A DNA stretch of 64,000 nucleotides from Zopfochytrium polystomum (taxonomy: Eukaryota > Chytridiomycota > Chytridiomycetes > Chytridiales > Chytridiaceae): assembly GCA_025765615.1 (NCBI GenBank), contig JAIVFJ010000003.1, positions 186,001 to 250,000 of the forward strand. Reading direction: 5' to 3'. The notes beneath the pieces were generated by a model, which worked only from the letters and a program-made list of their open reading frames with translations, was not told the DNA's origin and searched no databases. Shown here in pieces: positions 33,014 to 46,169 of the stretch; the stretch's first letter is position 1; every line of letters begins with the position of its first letter. Made by a program: the position numbers and the translations under genes.

Positions 33014-36000
33014 TCAAGCAAATGCATTTTGAAGGCCTTCAATACTCTTGATGGGCAGCCCGCACACACCATCTTGACAAATGTAAGCGGCAGGCCTGCC
33101 GCCCGGAGACGTTTCGAGCAGCGACGAAACCGTTCTGTTTCTCGCACAAAGCCATTCCGCGTTAGCGCCAAGCTGGGCTTTGCTAATATGGACAATTGAA
33201 GAAGTGAGAGCGTCCGGGAGTAAAGAGAGCTTTTGAACAGCCTCCTGAACAAATGGCTCATTCTCATCGCCGTAGATAAGAATCTGTGTTTTCCGTGTCA
33301 ATTGCTGGCAAGAGTATACTTCTGGCGACAAACCGATTTAAAGCCTTTCAGGAACATCATAAGTCCAGCCGACATACAGGGCAGGCTTCGAGGGGATCGA
33401 GCGAGCGTCTCAATGTTTGCCAGAAGAATCCTCTCGGCTTTTCGTCTGTACTGCTGGTCAGCTGGGTCGGGAAGCATCGAATCGAGCCGAAGAAGATTCA
33501 ACACGGCGACAGAGTTCACCGTCGGTTCTGCGCCATCGTGGTCTTTACGAAGCGCATCAGTCGAAACAAGAATATAACTGCTTGCCCTACCATCTTTCAG
33601 CCTCAAAAGTACGTGCTTGTCATCGGCCGGCCCACTGAAGTAGCCTCCGCCGTCGCCGTCCCAATACTTTTCGTCCATGGTTTCTTGCAACTCTGCGGCC
33701 CAACGGAGCCATCGAATATCAAAAGTTGCCTCATATAAGTCAAGCAAGCCCATCATGAGAAAGGCGTAATCATCGGCAAACCCATCAATGTTCGAGGCAG
33801 CGTCGCCCCGGAAAGTTCGAAGGAGTTTGGCAGAATCGCCGGGCTTTGTGAGATTGTTGTGGATGAACTCTGCAGACTTTACGGCCAGGTTCAGGGCGCT
33901 TGGGTCTGGAAGAAAGCGACCGGCCTTGGCCAGGGAGGAAATCATCAACCCTTGCGTCGCCGCATTAGCGTTTGATGGCGAAGAAGCAATTAAGCGTGAC
34001 CAACCGTTCCAGCTTGTAATGACTTTATCATCTCGATGCGGCTTCGGTCGTTGGCATCGCGTTTTCCACAGGAGCTCACGGCAACTCGCCAAAATTCGAT
34101 CCACCTCTTCGGCGCTTTTCTCAAACACGCTGCCCGTTTCGTCATGACGATATTTTTCAAACAATACATTCTGCGTATTGTCAAAAAGAGTAAGAAAAGT
34201 TTTCTCAATTACCTTGTGCGCCAGCTCTCCGTGAGGATCGTGACCTATTGGGAAGGGCAGCCAGATGAATAACTGTTCAGAGAACGAGGCTTTGCAAGCT
34301 TACGGGGATCAACATTGCCATCTGATTCCACACCATAATGATGGCAAAAGATTTTTGCATCGGTGCCAAGGACTTTTTCTAGCTCCTGCTTCTCCCACAC
34401 AGCGAATGCACCCTCTTGAGATATCTTGTCAGCTTTACTCTTTCACCTTCGCTCGAACCTCTTTGTTCAGTCGCATCCGCGCTTGGAAACGAATCCGCAT
34501 CCTCGGCCGAGAAAAAGCCACCATCGGCGTGGGACAAGTCTCGTGAGACGTATCCAATGATATCTCTTGCGACCTGCAAAAAGGGTCAATGCCGCAGGGT
34601 CAATGCCGCTTCGATAAATGGATAACACATACGTCAGAGTAGAACTTTTCCCGAGTAATTAAAAACATTTCGGAGAATGCGGAGAGCAGCTGGGCCTGAT
34701 CGTACAGCATCTTTTCAAAGCTTGCAAAGTATCAAGCAAAGACGAGATTGAAATCTTGCTTACTGTGGAACATGCCAAATCCCATCCACCGAATATCGGT
34801 GAAAGCCAGATCCAACATGGTCATGAATACCACCACGGGCAATTTTCTGTCGTGAAAGCGGACATCAATCCATAATGTTCAATACCGGCAACCAATGTCT
34901 TTTACCTCTAGTGTGAAAGCAACCATTTCCAAAGAAAGGTCACCCTCGCTCTCGGTCTCGGCAACGGCGGCCTGAAACTCCTTTTTCATTTTCTCGGCAG
35001 ACATGTCCTCCACACTATCCCACTGTTTGAGCAGCCCACTTTGAATCAGTTCAGAGGCCATCGTCGACAACTGCACGCTAGATTCCGCAGAGTGCAGTCG
35101 GTCACGCATGCTCTTGGGTACTGTCCCAAGAATTTTATATCGAATGAGGAATTCGAAGATTACGGGTGTCGGGAACTTCGGCGCCCCTGCAAATAGTTGA
35201 TGAGCATTACAAAGTTCCACAAACATCCATTGCTTTACGTACGGCCAAAGCCACCCTCTTCACTATCAAAAGTTCGCGCAAAAATGTTGAAGGTCTTTTG
35301 CGGGATTCGATAGGTTATGGAGGATGGGTCGCTGTCGGAGGCCGCCACCTGGGCGAAGAGCTGTTACTTAGCAGCTCAGAGCTTGAAGCCTTGCATCACT
35401 TACCGCTGTAAATTTGAGAAGATCTCTCATCACGGCCTCACTTGAGCGCACAATGGATGCGGAGTCGTTTCGCCAACTTCATCAAGGATCTCAGTAAACA
35501 CTAGATCTCATTCAACAAATCACGCACCGCTCTCCAAAGAGTTCCAATAGCTCCGTGTAGCCAGGACTCCCTAAGAAATTTCAGCAAATGGAAGACCGCT
35601 GGGAACCTTTACCAAACTTCCGCTCTGGGGGAAAGTAATTTCCGCCAAAAAACGGCTTCAAGTCTGGCGTGAGCATGACTGTCATTGGCCTGAACGCGAA
35701 AGTGAGTTGCGAACGATGCCTCGAGCGAAACCCCCACCAGCCTCCTCTTCCAGTAAGCGCCTGCACAAAAGTCATTTACATTCGATCGACGGTCGGTCGT
35801 TCCTCTCTGTCAACTTTGATGCTTTCGAGCAAAAAACGTCAACATGTTGTTATGCCAAAGTGTCTCTTACCTAACAAAATACTCATTCTGGATTTCCGCG
35901 ATCTCCTCCTTTTCAAAGCTTTCCTTTTCCATCACATGGCACCAATGGCATGTGCTGTAGCCGACCGACAGAAGGATAGGCTGCCGTTGTCACATCAGAG

Positions 36001-36370
36001 AACAGAAAACGACAGTGCAAACTCAAACCTTGTTTTTCGTGCGGGCCTCATTGAAGGCTTCTTCTCCCCAGGGATACCAGTTCACTGGGTTGTGTTTGTG
36101 CTGAAGGAGGTACGGTGACTTCTCTTTCGCAAGTCGATTTTCAAAGGGAGGGGACGAAGAAGAGGACATCTTCTTGTGCAAAAGGATCGCGTTTTCAAAA
36201 GGGGGGATCGGAAGGTGATCAACGGAGACGCGGTTGTTGAATGGGTGAGAAAGCCGTGTGAAAAGCGATCGCGCGAATGGGGCTGATTCGGGAGACTTGG
36301 GAGACGTCGTAATTGGGCGCGACTTGGGGCGCAGCAACGATGGCTGGATTCGCCGCTGCCTCAAAAGCAT
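33014..36370 (-). CDS. SPATA20/YyaL family protein (DUF255 thioredoxin-like)
   Basis: Large protein of the SPATA20/YyaL family: an N-terminal thioredoxin-fold DUF255 domain followed by an alpha/alpha-barrel resembling sugar epimerases or glycosidases. Molecular function is unsettled in the family. Exon 1 carries a presequence-like N-terminus ([19 protein letters not shown]) followed by [20 protein letters not shown] and [10 protein letters not shown]. The next exons hold the [15 protein letters not shown] segment near 35950 with a CxxC pair. Later pieces are GRGGWWGF with [15 protein letters not shown] (about 35730-35650), KVITSWNGW (about 34030), [20 protein letters not shown] (about 33760), [18 protein letters not shown] (about 33630) and a C-terminal [16 protein letters not shown]. 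Introns are numerous and short. Mitochondrial targeting is inferred from the N-terminus. Confidence 0.85.
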
Positions 36371-36599
36371 TCAGTGCTTTTTTTTTTTTTGACTATCACA
36401 ACCCTTGCTTGCCCAACGAAGCTCGACGGTGGTCCCATTCGATTTACTGGGGGTGGAGGCCACTGGGACTCGTTACGCTGGTAGGAAGAACCATTTAACG
36501 CGTCGGACTTGGTTTGAAACTCCGAAGGGTGGTGCCGCGCCACAACCAAAATTGCAGTAAAACAGGTGAGTTGGGAGGTCGTTAACTTATCGAGGGCTC

Positions 36600-39407
36600 A
36601 TGGGCTTCATTGAAACCAAGGACACAACAGCGATGGACGCCGCAGCTAACGCTTCTGCTCGCCATTCGCAAAATGCGGCCGAACAGCTGATCGGCAACTC
36701 CTCAGACGACAACCAAGCCGAGGTCGGGTCCATGCAATCACCTGTTGCACCAACCGCCATCCACCTTCCCACAGCATCAGTTCTGAGCACTCTATCGGTG
36801 AACCACGATAGCTCGCCTTGCGACGCAAATCAACTTGACAGCAGCTCACTGCAAGATCTAGAACTTGCGACGACAAATGCTACCACCTTGCAAGAGCAGG
36901 CTGGCTCCTTCGCGTCTCTCACGACCATCAGCACGGCCCCTTTCCTCCACAAACCCAAGGATCGCTCCCAATCTTTGCATGGATCGTCACCGGAAAGTGC
37001 AAGCTGCGCTGACTCGCTTTTTCGAGAGGGCAAAGTCGCGACCCAAGCAGCGCCGGCGGCGGAGCCCAACGCATCTCAATCAACGGTGGGCGCCGCAAAC
37101 CCAATGAGGACAGCCTTTCGAATACCTTCTCCATCGCGCCGGATCTTGGACAGCAAATTCGAGAATGACATTGTTGCAAAGGCGTTGGCACCGTCGACAA
37201 AGTGGTTGAAGACAGTCAATCCAGAAACGGGGCAACCACATTGGGTTGTGGACAGCCCGAAGCCCGTTGAAGTAGTTCGACCATGGGCCGGTCCCGTTCG
37301 CGAGGTGACCAAAGCAGAGTTTGTTCGCGGGAATGGAGGCTCTCCGCCTTTGAAATCCGAGAATTCCCCGGAACGGTCCCCAACTTTGCGCAAACGCTGT
37401 CGCCCCAGTGAGATCACCTCAATTCGACCGCCCCAGGACAGTAGTAATGAGGCCGGATGCGATTCGCTCCACCCAGTTGTATTGAGAGTTGAAAAGAGAA
37501 CCTCAGAATGGGTGACTGAGGTTAAGCGAAGGTCCGAGCTTACCAGTGGAAGTTTCAGCCGTTTTGAGGCACGTCTGTATTTAACTTCTTAAGTTGGGGC
37601 TAAAATGAGTCTCACTTTTTCACGAATTAAGGAGCCGAGGGACGTTGGTGAGCCACCGAAAGCGAATACATTAGCGGATCTCTTTTCTTGGAGTGAAGGT
37701 ATCAAGGCACACAGAATGCGACTTCAAACTTCTAAACACACATTTGCAGTAGCCGGAAGCGGTTTCAAGGAACGTTGTATTGATTCATCTGTTCAGCATG
37801 CCTCATCAGCAATTGAAGTGATAGAAACCGCTTGCATACAATTTCCCGACCGTGAATCTTTGCCGAAAATAGGGAGTGAAGCAATATCTTCGAATGGAGC
37901 TTTATCCCCTACGTCCAGAGAACAGCGCGAATCTGCTCATGCGGCGGTCGGAGATATGACCCTCGGTCTTTCGAATAGGCCATCGGCTGATGACAATCTC
38001 TGCTCGGAAAACAAGCGAGGAACGGAGTCATTGAAGTGGAACGATGGCCCTCCGTCGCGTTCGGGCCGAAGCGAACAGACAGATCAATCCACAAACCCCT
38101 CGTCTTTGGTTCATTCCAATTCTTCCGGCGAGGCGATCTTTGAGAACCAGCCAAAACTTGAAGAGCAAAAAGTGGAGAGTGCGAAAGAAGACCGTTTTGG
38201 GCCGAGCGGCCGTGAAATTTCTAAAACCCAAGGACTATCGCAAACCGAGAAGAGAGGCACCCAATTGCAAAACAACAAGGATGTGAAACCGCTGCGAGAC
38301 TCAAGGCGAGGAAGCAATGTTAGTGATGTCCACCCTGGAATGACCGTCTGAACTAAATATCGACAGGACGATGTAAAAGTGCAGAAATTGGTAAAAGTGC
38401 AAGATTGGGTGAAAGTGGTCAACGGATCTCCACAAATGGTTGCACACGGGACATCTCAAAGCAAAAAACCGAAGGGTTTGACCGTTATTTCCACAGCAGT
38501 GCTTCATAAATCAAGATTGGCGGCTCAACTGCGCAAGCCCACGGTATCATTTGACGACAGGCTGTTTGAGGAGCGCCTTGACCTCCTGAAAGCACGCTCC
38601 GAAAAGCGACTGGAGCAGTTGTCTTGCAGAGTTCGAACCGCAGTAGAATCTGCCATAAACGGTAATGGCGAGTTCCAAGGTGGCGGCTGCGACTATGAAC
38701 CAATGCTCAGGTCTGTGAAGGAGCTGAAAGAATACATCCAGACGGAATGGAGCGACCTTTTGGCAGATTTGTAAGTTTTGCGCTCTACATAATCTTTTTT
38801 GCAAACTCACCCCGCATTGCGATTGCAGGGGCGAGCGTCGAAAGTTCGATCTCTTGCCGAAGCTCGATGAAGTAAAGAAAGGTCTGGATGAAATTGAAAA
38901 GGAAGCCGACGCGTTGGGAGATCTCGGCAGAAGCTTGAATGTAAAGGCCAGCACGAAAACTAACGAAGATGTTCATTCCAAGAAGGTAAGGGGTTTTTTG
39001 ACTCACAATCCTCTAACCACAGTTCAGGATGTGCGCAATCTTCTCAGACGCTTAAGTTACTCAATTGGCATACTATTCTTCGTAATCGTCGTTGCAACCT
39101 GGTTTGAAAGGTTTGTCGCTCACCCGCCGCCTGTCCTCCAATTTGATTACGGATGCCCACCCCTTCCAGGTGGAAAGTGCAAAACGAGATTTTGTACGGT
39201 CCAATCTCTCCTTCGCGGTCCGCTACGAACCGGGTGGCAAAGAATGAAGGAACCCCGACGCGGCTACTGGATGAATCAATTCACTTCCTGTTCGAGCTAC
39301 TGTCGGCCATTTTGGATGGTGTGGCGCTCATGATCAGCATCTTCATCGATGCCTTGAGCCTCAGTTGGATATGGGAAGGAGCTGCGGTCAGGAGCATTCC
39401 TATGTGA
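36600..39407 (+). CDS. unrecognised Ser-rich, coiled-coil protein with C-terminal membrane segments
   Basis: Not recognised. Long disordered Ser/Thr/Pro-rich N-terminal exons (36600 to about 37570 and about 37632-38318) are joined by an intron. A GTTAGT donor at about 38319 splices to an exon with DDVKVQKLVKVQDWVKV and a helical, coiled-coil-like region (FEERLDLLKARSEKRLEQL, KLDEVKKGLDEIEKEADAL). A hydrophobic helix follows (YSIGILFFVIVVATWFER, about 39060-39110). The last exon reads WKVQNEILYGPIS and has a second hydrophobic stretch (LSAILDGVALMISIFIDAL) before the stop at 39407. An ATG at 36633 (MDAAANAS) is an alternative start. The layout suggests a protein anchored in an internal membrane by its C-terminus, with a long cytosolic part. 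Confidence 0.6.
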
Positions 39408-39551
39408 AAGGTTGCCCGGCGATGGCATTTTGCATTGATCAAGGACGCACATGACGCACAGACGGCACTCGCTACATACATTGTTGAATCAACCATAATT
39501 AAAGGATGTCGGGAATCAAATCGACGCAAAAAAACACACCCATTCTCCCAA

Positions 39552-41033
39552 TCAGCCCCCAATACGTGTGTAGCCTCCCCTTCCCTGCGATTGTTTTTTC
39601 GAAGACGCTGAGCGAGAGCTCGTATTTCCTCCCTCCTCCAGCTCTTCCACTGGCGTTGTGTCAAGAACTTGCAATGCCTTTGAGAAGAAAAAGAAAATCA
39701 CAGTTCCCAGCAAATGCGCCCACGGTGCTGCTCCAAAGAATGAGTTCAATGCGTCTCTCGTCCCGCACACTTGGCAAGTGTACAGACTTCCGTTCACGAG
39801 AACTGTTGTAATTTCGTGCTCGACGAGAGCAAGAAGACGCTGATCTGGCGTCAGAGTTACCGCTGGAACTGTGGTATTGGTTGAGTTTGACGAAGAAGCG
39901 GCTGCCGTGAGGTTCGCGTCGATGGACGTGTCCATGCTCATTTTTTGCAGAAAGCTGTAGCTTGCGTCGTGAAGAAACTTAGCGACGATGGGGGTTTCCT
40001 CCAGCGGCGGATCAGTTGGTGATGGGGGATACCACTGCTCGTACGGGCGAGGAGAAGTACCGTTTTGGTATTGGACGTATGCTGCTGTGGAATAGTGTGC
40101 GCTGCTGCGGGCAGTGGGTATGTTCATATTGAGGGTGGAGTGGAGGACTAAGAAAAGATATCAGCAGGAGCTCTACATGTTGATAATTGAAGAGGCCATG
40201 GACCTGAGAGGAAAGTCCGGCGTGAGTTTCCGGCATATCGGTCAAAGCCTCCATTGTAAAGAGCTGTAAAGTTCGTGTAAATTCCGTAGTGAGAACGAAT
40301 ACCATGGCGATATCAATACTCAACTATCAAGATATAAAGATCGCACAGCTGTGTATAGTTGTTTGTCCTAAGCGTCAGCTGAGCGTAAATGTCGGCGTTC
40401 CCGCAGCGGGCCCATGGGTAAACAACATCAAAACCTGCCGGCGACACGGACTGCCAGTGCGTAAGAACGAAGATTCGCATGAAGATGAGACGGAACTCAC
40501 CGCAATAACCTGAGAGATACTGAAGCTCGATGCGTGCGAAATACTGCACGTTTGGTTCAGGTAGAACGGAAGGAGAGTGGGTTGAACTTTTGGCCTGTTT
40601 CGGTTGGCCGCTTCGGTCGGGTTCACGAATGTATAAGTGATGGTGAACCCTGCACCTTCGACCATGCCAATAACACTGCGGGCAGGATTATTCGTCGTTC
40701 CATACTGAAACGTGCATTTATCAAAATTCGGGTAGGCCTTCGAAAGCTCATGAAGGGTCTACACAGAAAAAAACAATCAACGACGGTGAACGGAACATCC
40801 GCCAGCGGCCCTACCATCGTTTGATCGATGCACGGAGACGCCGTCAGGAACCGCATAAACACGAGTAGCGTGATGATGCCGGTGACAAGAATGTAAGCGA
40901 AGAAAGCAGCCCAGACCCCAAAGGCAGGAACGGTAAGCGGCTTGTTGTAGGGTCGTGCAAACAGGTCGACCAGCGCATTGGTAAGATTAGTGCCGAAGGC
41001 ACGAAACGACATTTGCATCGACGGTCGCGGCAT
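39552..41033 (-). CDS. two-pass membrane glycoprotein, unrecognised
   Basis: Not recognised. From the start at 41033 (MPRPSMQMSFRAFG) exon 1 has a transmembrane helix (FGVWAAFFAYILVTGIITLLVF, about 40930) and ends at a GTAGGG donor (40814). The following exons encode a lumenal or extracellular region with cysteines and N-glycosylation-type sequons (NQTC, NYTQL, NSTN, NLT). A second helix (WAHLLGTVIFFFFSKALQVL, about 39690) precedes a polar Ser-rich C-terminal tail ending at 39552. It is thus likely a short cytosolic N-terminus, an ectodomain of about 300 residues and a second span. It is divergent from the CSC1-type channel gene and might act at the same membrane, though that is only proximity. 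Confidence 0.6.
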
Positions 41034-41508
41034 GGCGGCAGCGCAGTGCTGGGGATCCCGATCCCGAGCTTGGCTGTGGGGAGCGGGTGTCGAGATCTGG
41101 CGAGGCCGCAGACGTTAAGGGGCGATGGGGACTGTTCGTTGTTGGGTGGCCTCTCCAGCTGCTTTCGACGCCTGCAGTGTCTTCGGTGCAGCTGAGTGGC
41201 GTCGTTTGGATTCGGTCAATCGTCAATCGTCAATCGTTGGCGCGCCTGCCTGTCTGTCTCTGTCGGTGTGGCTCTGTGGCTCTGTGGCTCACCCGAGGAA
41301 CCCTCGCTCCCTCGGCAACTTACAACAAGGCCCACATATTCAGTTGGCCCAGATTAAACGCCCGTCGACCGCACGCCGCTTTCACCAAACTTGCGCTCGC
41401 AACGGGGCAGCTCTCGGTTGATTATATCGGCGAAATAGCTCGCGAGATCCTGGCGCATGGTGCTTTCCAAGCCAGACTTAGCGAAGCCGACTCAGCCCGC
41501 GACCGAAG
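41034..41508. promoter_or_regulatory. divergent spacer between two membrane-protein genes
   Basis: A 475-base spacer between two divergent start codons. It has a short imperfect repeat of CTGTCT/CTGTGGCT units near 41250-41290 and no other obvious structure. Confidence 0.4.
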
Positions 41509-44500
41509 ATGCCACACCAGAAACGCAGCCCGTCCACTTCCTCCAAAGGCCAAGATCGCTCACGTATAGCTGCCGATACTGAACATAAGCAGAAAGGACA
41601 TCCTCCACTCGCAAAAATTGAAGGATCGAGCGTAATGGCGAACACGGCCTCAGCAACATTCAGTTCTGTCCCTTCCATTCCCACAGCTTCAACCTCGACC
41701 TCCGCGCCCCAGATCCCTTCATTTCCGTCACTTATAGCCGGGGCAACACCTGGCTCTTCCGACTCTAGCACAAACCTCAAAGCGATTGTGCTTGCCTTTG
41801 GAGTTCAGTCCGTTATTGCCACTGGTGAGCAAATTAAGTTGTCGGTTACTAAGTGACTAAGAACGAAGTGGTGCTGTTGCAGCCATTGTTCTTGGATTTT
41901 GTGCTCTTCGGCGATCCCATTACTCGGTGTACCAACCACGCTCTAAATTCGCTCCTAAGCGGTTGGTGTGTTAGAAGCTGCATTGTTCTCACTGACGACC
42001 TATAATTAGGAAGAAACCACCGGTGCTACCCAACACCTTCTTTGGATGGATTCGGGTTGTCATTGTCACCGATACGTCCAACATAGCACGCCAAATCGGT
42101 TACGAAGCTGTGATGTTTTTGAGACTTCTGCGCTCTCTCTTTTTCTTCTTTTGCATACTCTCCGCATTCGGTAAGAGCTGATTTATCGGCGCTTACACAG
42201 ACTATTTACAATGCTTTTGTATAAAGGATTGCCCTTAAGTGCTTTCTATTCTAATTTCTCCCACTTTACTGGAACGAAGCATGATATTGCGGCCGTTCTT
42301 CCAGCGTTAGCGTTTAACGTAACTCGAACTGCGAATGGAGTCAATGCAACAGCCCTTGAACTGGCGGCGGATAAAAAGTCATCTTCTGAACGAGCATCTT
42401 CGAAGGGGGGCAGGAAATCGAATGAGTCGGCAGGAAGCAAGGCGAGTACCAGTAAAGGTTCCGTCAAATCTGAGGCCAAACTCTCTGGAACGAAAAAATC
42501 GGCTGGAGTCGTCAGCCCGAAACCTTCTGAGCCTGGACAGAAAGAGAAACCGCGCGGCCCGGCAGCAGCTCTTGGACACAGTGAAGTTGTTGATGAAACG
42601 GACGCCGAAAAGTGGAGCAACAGTGATGAAGCGTCAACTGCAGATCTGGATAGCGGGAATGCGTCTGAGGATGCGAATTTGGACGAAGCAGGGAGTCAAG
42701 CACAGGATTCCGCGCTTCAAGAAGACTTTCTCGACCGTGTTGATGGAAAGCGCGTTCGTCGAGACGGGTTTGACCTAAACGCGACTCTGTCGACGGTGCT
42801 GGACTATCGCGTTAACACACTGTCAATAAATCAGATTGACGTCTCTTCGGCTTGGTACTGGCTACCAGCATCTATGGCATGGTTGATCACATTCCTCGTT
42901 TACGGTATGAGCAAGACACTTTTCTTTATTATTGATTTTTGCTTGACTAAATTCCCCAACAGGAATGTTTCTTTTGTTGTGGAGAGACTTTATCAGCCTC
43001 CGGCGGGCATGGTTTGCGACTCCAGAATTCCAACAGGAAATTCATCACAAGACGCTCCTTTTGACCAATGTACCGTTAAAACTTCGATCGACCGATCGGC
43101 TGACAAGTTTTATGAGGTCACTTGGCCTGGATCCACCACCAGTCGAGGTTGTATTGAATCGAGACGCTCAGGAACTGCAGATTCTCCTTCAAGACCACGA
43201 AAACGTTGTTGCGACACTGGAAAGGCTTCTGTGCAGCTTTTTGTTCGATCCTAACAATATTCCTGTGAACCGCCCGACTGTTACCCTCCCGAACGGCTCA
43301 AAAGCCGATGCTATCGACCACTACACTGCTCAGCTGAATTCTTTGGAGCGCAGAATTTATTCAATTCGCGCAACGCCGGACGTTGACCAGAGACCAGATT
43401 GGGCTGCTTTCGTGTCGTTTCCCACGGCCGGTGCCGCCTACCGCGCTTTGCGCATTTTGAACGGACGAACTTCGATCGACGTTCCAATGCACCCTGTGTT
43501 TCCCGAAGCCGACGACTTTGGAGAGTCAAACTCCGAAAAGGCAGTGTTTGATCCTTCGACTACTTGGGTCAGCCCTCTCGCCAAGCTTGCCTCTGAAGGT
43601 CCTGCAATCACAGTAAAGCCGTGCCCTGATACTCGCGATATATTGTGGCCAAATTTGTCAATGTCTCCAACGGAGCGAAGTGCCCGCCGGGCCATCTCTG
43701 TAATCACATTGGCATGGGTTATTCTTACATGGACTGTGCTTGCGATCATTCTCGGCGCGTTGTCAGATCTTCGTGCACTGGTTGGGCGCAATAAGGCGGC
43801 GAAGAAATGGCTTCGTGAGAACCCTGCCTTTCAAGTCTTCTGGATGGGTGTCTTGCTTCCTGGCACGCTGACCATGATCAATACGCTGCTGCCCTACGTT
43901 CTCAGATGGTTCAGCTACATGATTCAAGGCTCCCGATCGCGACAAAGCATTGAACTGAGCGTACTATGGAAGATTTTTGCTCTGTCTGTCTATCAGCTCT
44001 TTGTCATGGCCCTCGTTGGGTCCCTGGTGGCAAGCAGTTCGTCCTCCTCATCGAACGATTCGTCAATGTCTCCTGAATGGAAGATAGTCGCAGAATACTT
44101 GTATGAGCAGAAACTGACTCTTGCTATTGCTGGCCTTGCGTCAAAATCAAATTTGTACATGACCTATCTGTCCGCGTGCCTCGCTGGTTGGTCTCTCGAG
44201 ATCATTCAAGCACTGCCGCTTATCCGACTTCACCTTCAACGGTGGTGGTACTGGGCCGAGTTCAAGTCGCACACCATGCTGTCTTCGTCGACCACAACTG
44301 TGACCATGACTGTTCCGCAGCATTTTCAAACGCCACGCGAACGGTATCTCAGATGGAAGGAAGCCGCAGCAGGATCGGATGCAGATTTTCCGTTGCTGTA
44401 CGGAAGTTTGGCCGTGCTCTTTATGATTGGCTTGTCGTTTTCGGTCGTAACTCCTCTCGTAGTTGTTGTGGCGGCTGTGCTGTTTGGGTTTGTCTTTTTA

Positions 44501-46089
44501 ATCATGAAGTATCAGTTTTTGGTAAGTCTGTAAGCACCGTGCACTCGCGAAGAACCCTCACCAAGTCTCCTTTTCTTTGTTTAGTATGTATACCACATCC
44601 GCATTGAAACCGGAGGCGCCTGGTGGCCGAGCGTATTCAACCTTCTCACTGTCGGCACCATCTTCTTCCAAGTCCTGAACATTGCGGTGCTGTTCGTTGC
44701 CAACAGCGCGACGAGCGCCCGCCGCAGCCTTTACGACCAGAGCGCGTACATTGCAGGCACCACGGAGGCGATGCAGCGTGCGCGCGACGCGGGGTTGCAG
44801 CGGCAGTGGGCGTTCGTCGCCCCGCTCCCTCTCATCACCTGCGTGTTCTGGTTCGCCGTCACCCGCTACCTCGCGCCGAAAGCCTCGCCGGACGCGTTCG
44901 AGATGGACCCCGAGGCCACCGCCTCCGGATCCTCCTCTTCGTCGTTCCCGTCGTCGTCGCTCGCCTCCAAGCTCTCGTCGCTTTACGCGTCGCTGGCGTC
45001 TTCGGACAGCGTAAGGTCGGCGAAGGGTAGGAAAGACTGGACCGCCGGGGAAAATCCAGAGGTTGTGGCCGAGACGGAGGAGGTCGCCGGCCTGTGGCGG
45101 GAAAGCGGCGGGCTCGACCTGTCCGCCGACAAGTCGGCAGACTCGGTGGATTTCGCAAATTCCCGGGCTGCAAGCGCATTGCATGATGCCGCCGGTGCTG
45201 ATGCGTACGATTTGGAGGACCAAGTTATGAACCCCGCAATGGTCAAGGTACGTGTGATCCGTGTGCAATTACTTAATCTTATTACTGAAACGGTGACGCA
45301 CCCCCGCCCTTTTGCTTTTTTTTTCCGTGCTGTTTTTTTTCCTTCTATTTAAATTAAAAGCCCCTACCCAAAGTCTGGGTCTGGAAGCGAAGTCAGCACC
45401 TTCTCCCAGCCATCATGACACCAACATACTCGTCCTTTGAGGACTTTGTCCACCAAAATCCGCACGCTGCAGCGGCCGGTCCAAGCGACGTCCCTCCCGC
45501 GACGGCCGTTGCGGCCGCTGTGGCTGCAGTGCGGCACTACCGGCGACGGCAGCAGTGGTGGATGGGGCATCAGGTGGACGACGGGCGGACCGTGCTGCTG
45601 CGGCGGCGCAAGCCAGTCAACACTGACGGCGAATCGACGACGCTGTTCGAGGTTGACGCGGCGACAGGCGGCGTCGGTGGTGGCAGCGGCGTTCCCGGCG
45701 ACGACGATCGGTCTCCTGGCCCGCGAAAGGAGCGCAAAGTGCGGGTTGCGAGGTCGGGGCAGCGGCTGGAGATGCGGTGGGCCAAGCTGTGGAGCGAGTA
45801 CGAGGAGGCGGAGGAGGCGGAGGACGACGACGAGGAGGACGAAGGGGACGAGGAAGAAGACGACGACCGGTTTGGAGCGAACGCGGCTCTGTATGGAGGC
45901 GGAGTCCCCCGAGGCGGCGGGGGTCGGGGCAGAGTTGCATTGTCAAACGGTGGGGACGAAGACGACGACGACGACGAGTACGAGGGAGACGATGATGGAG
46001 CGACTGGTGTGTTTGAGGAGGTTGAGCGCGCGGTGCGGGAGGAAGGGCTCCCGCCGGAAGAGGACGAGACGCTCCAAAACATGGTGTAA
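41509..46089 (+). CDS. CSC1/OSCA/TMEM63-type mechano- or osmosensitive channel
   Basis: Member of the CSC1/OSCA/TMEM63 family of calcium-permeable, stretch- or osmo-gated cation channels. TM0 is KAIVLAFGVQSVIATA, then AIVLGFCALRR. PNTFFGWIRVVIVTD and LLRSLFFFFCILSAFGLPL form TM1. A Lys/Ser then acidic insert of about 150 residues (42330-42780) sits in the first external loop. TM2 is WYWLPASMAWLITFLVYGMF. The cytosolic RRM-like domain holds HHKTLLLTNVPLKLRS, AAFVSFPTAGAAYRAL and WPNLSMSP. The pore-domain helices run from about 43700 (ITLAWVILTWTVLAIILGAL) to VYHIRIETGGAWWPSVFN and FWFAVTRYL. The tail follows NPAM and PLPKVWVWKR and is long, Gly-rich and strongly acidic (about 45760-46010). Introns are short. 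Starts at 41509 or 41635 (MANTAS) are both possible. Confidence 0.88.
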
Positions 46090-46169
46090 TAATAGACAAA
46101 GGCCGAGGCTTCGGACTTTTCGGACACCTGACGGTGGTCGTTGGAAGCTGCTCTGTGGCCAAGGTGCGT

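Noticed and set aside
45570..46162. Ser/Pro-rich minus ORFs opposite the channel tail
   Set aside because: Complement of the acidic Asp/Glu triplet repeats in the CSC1-type gene.
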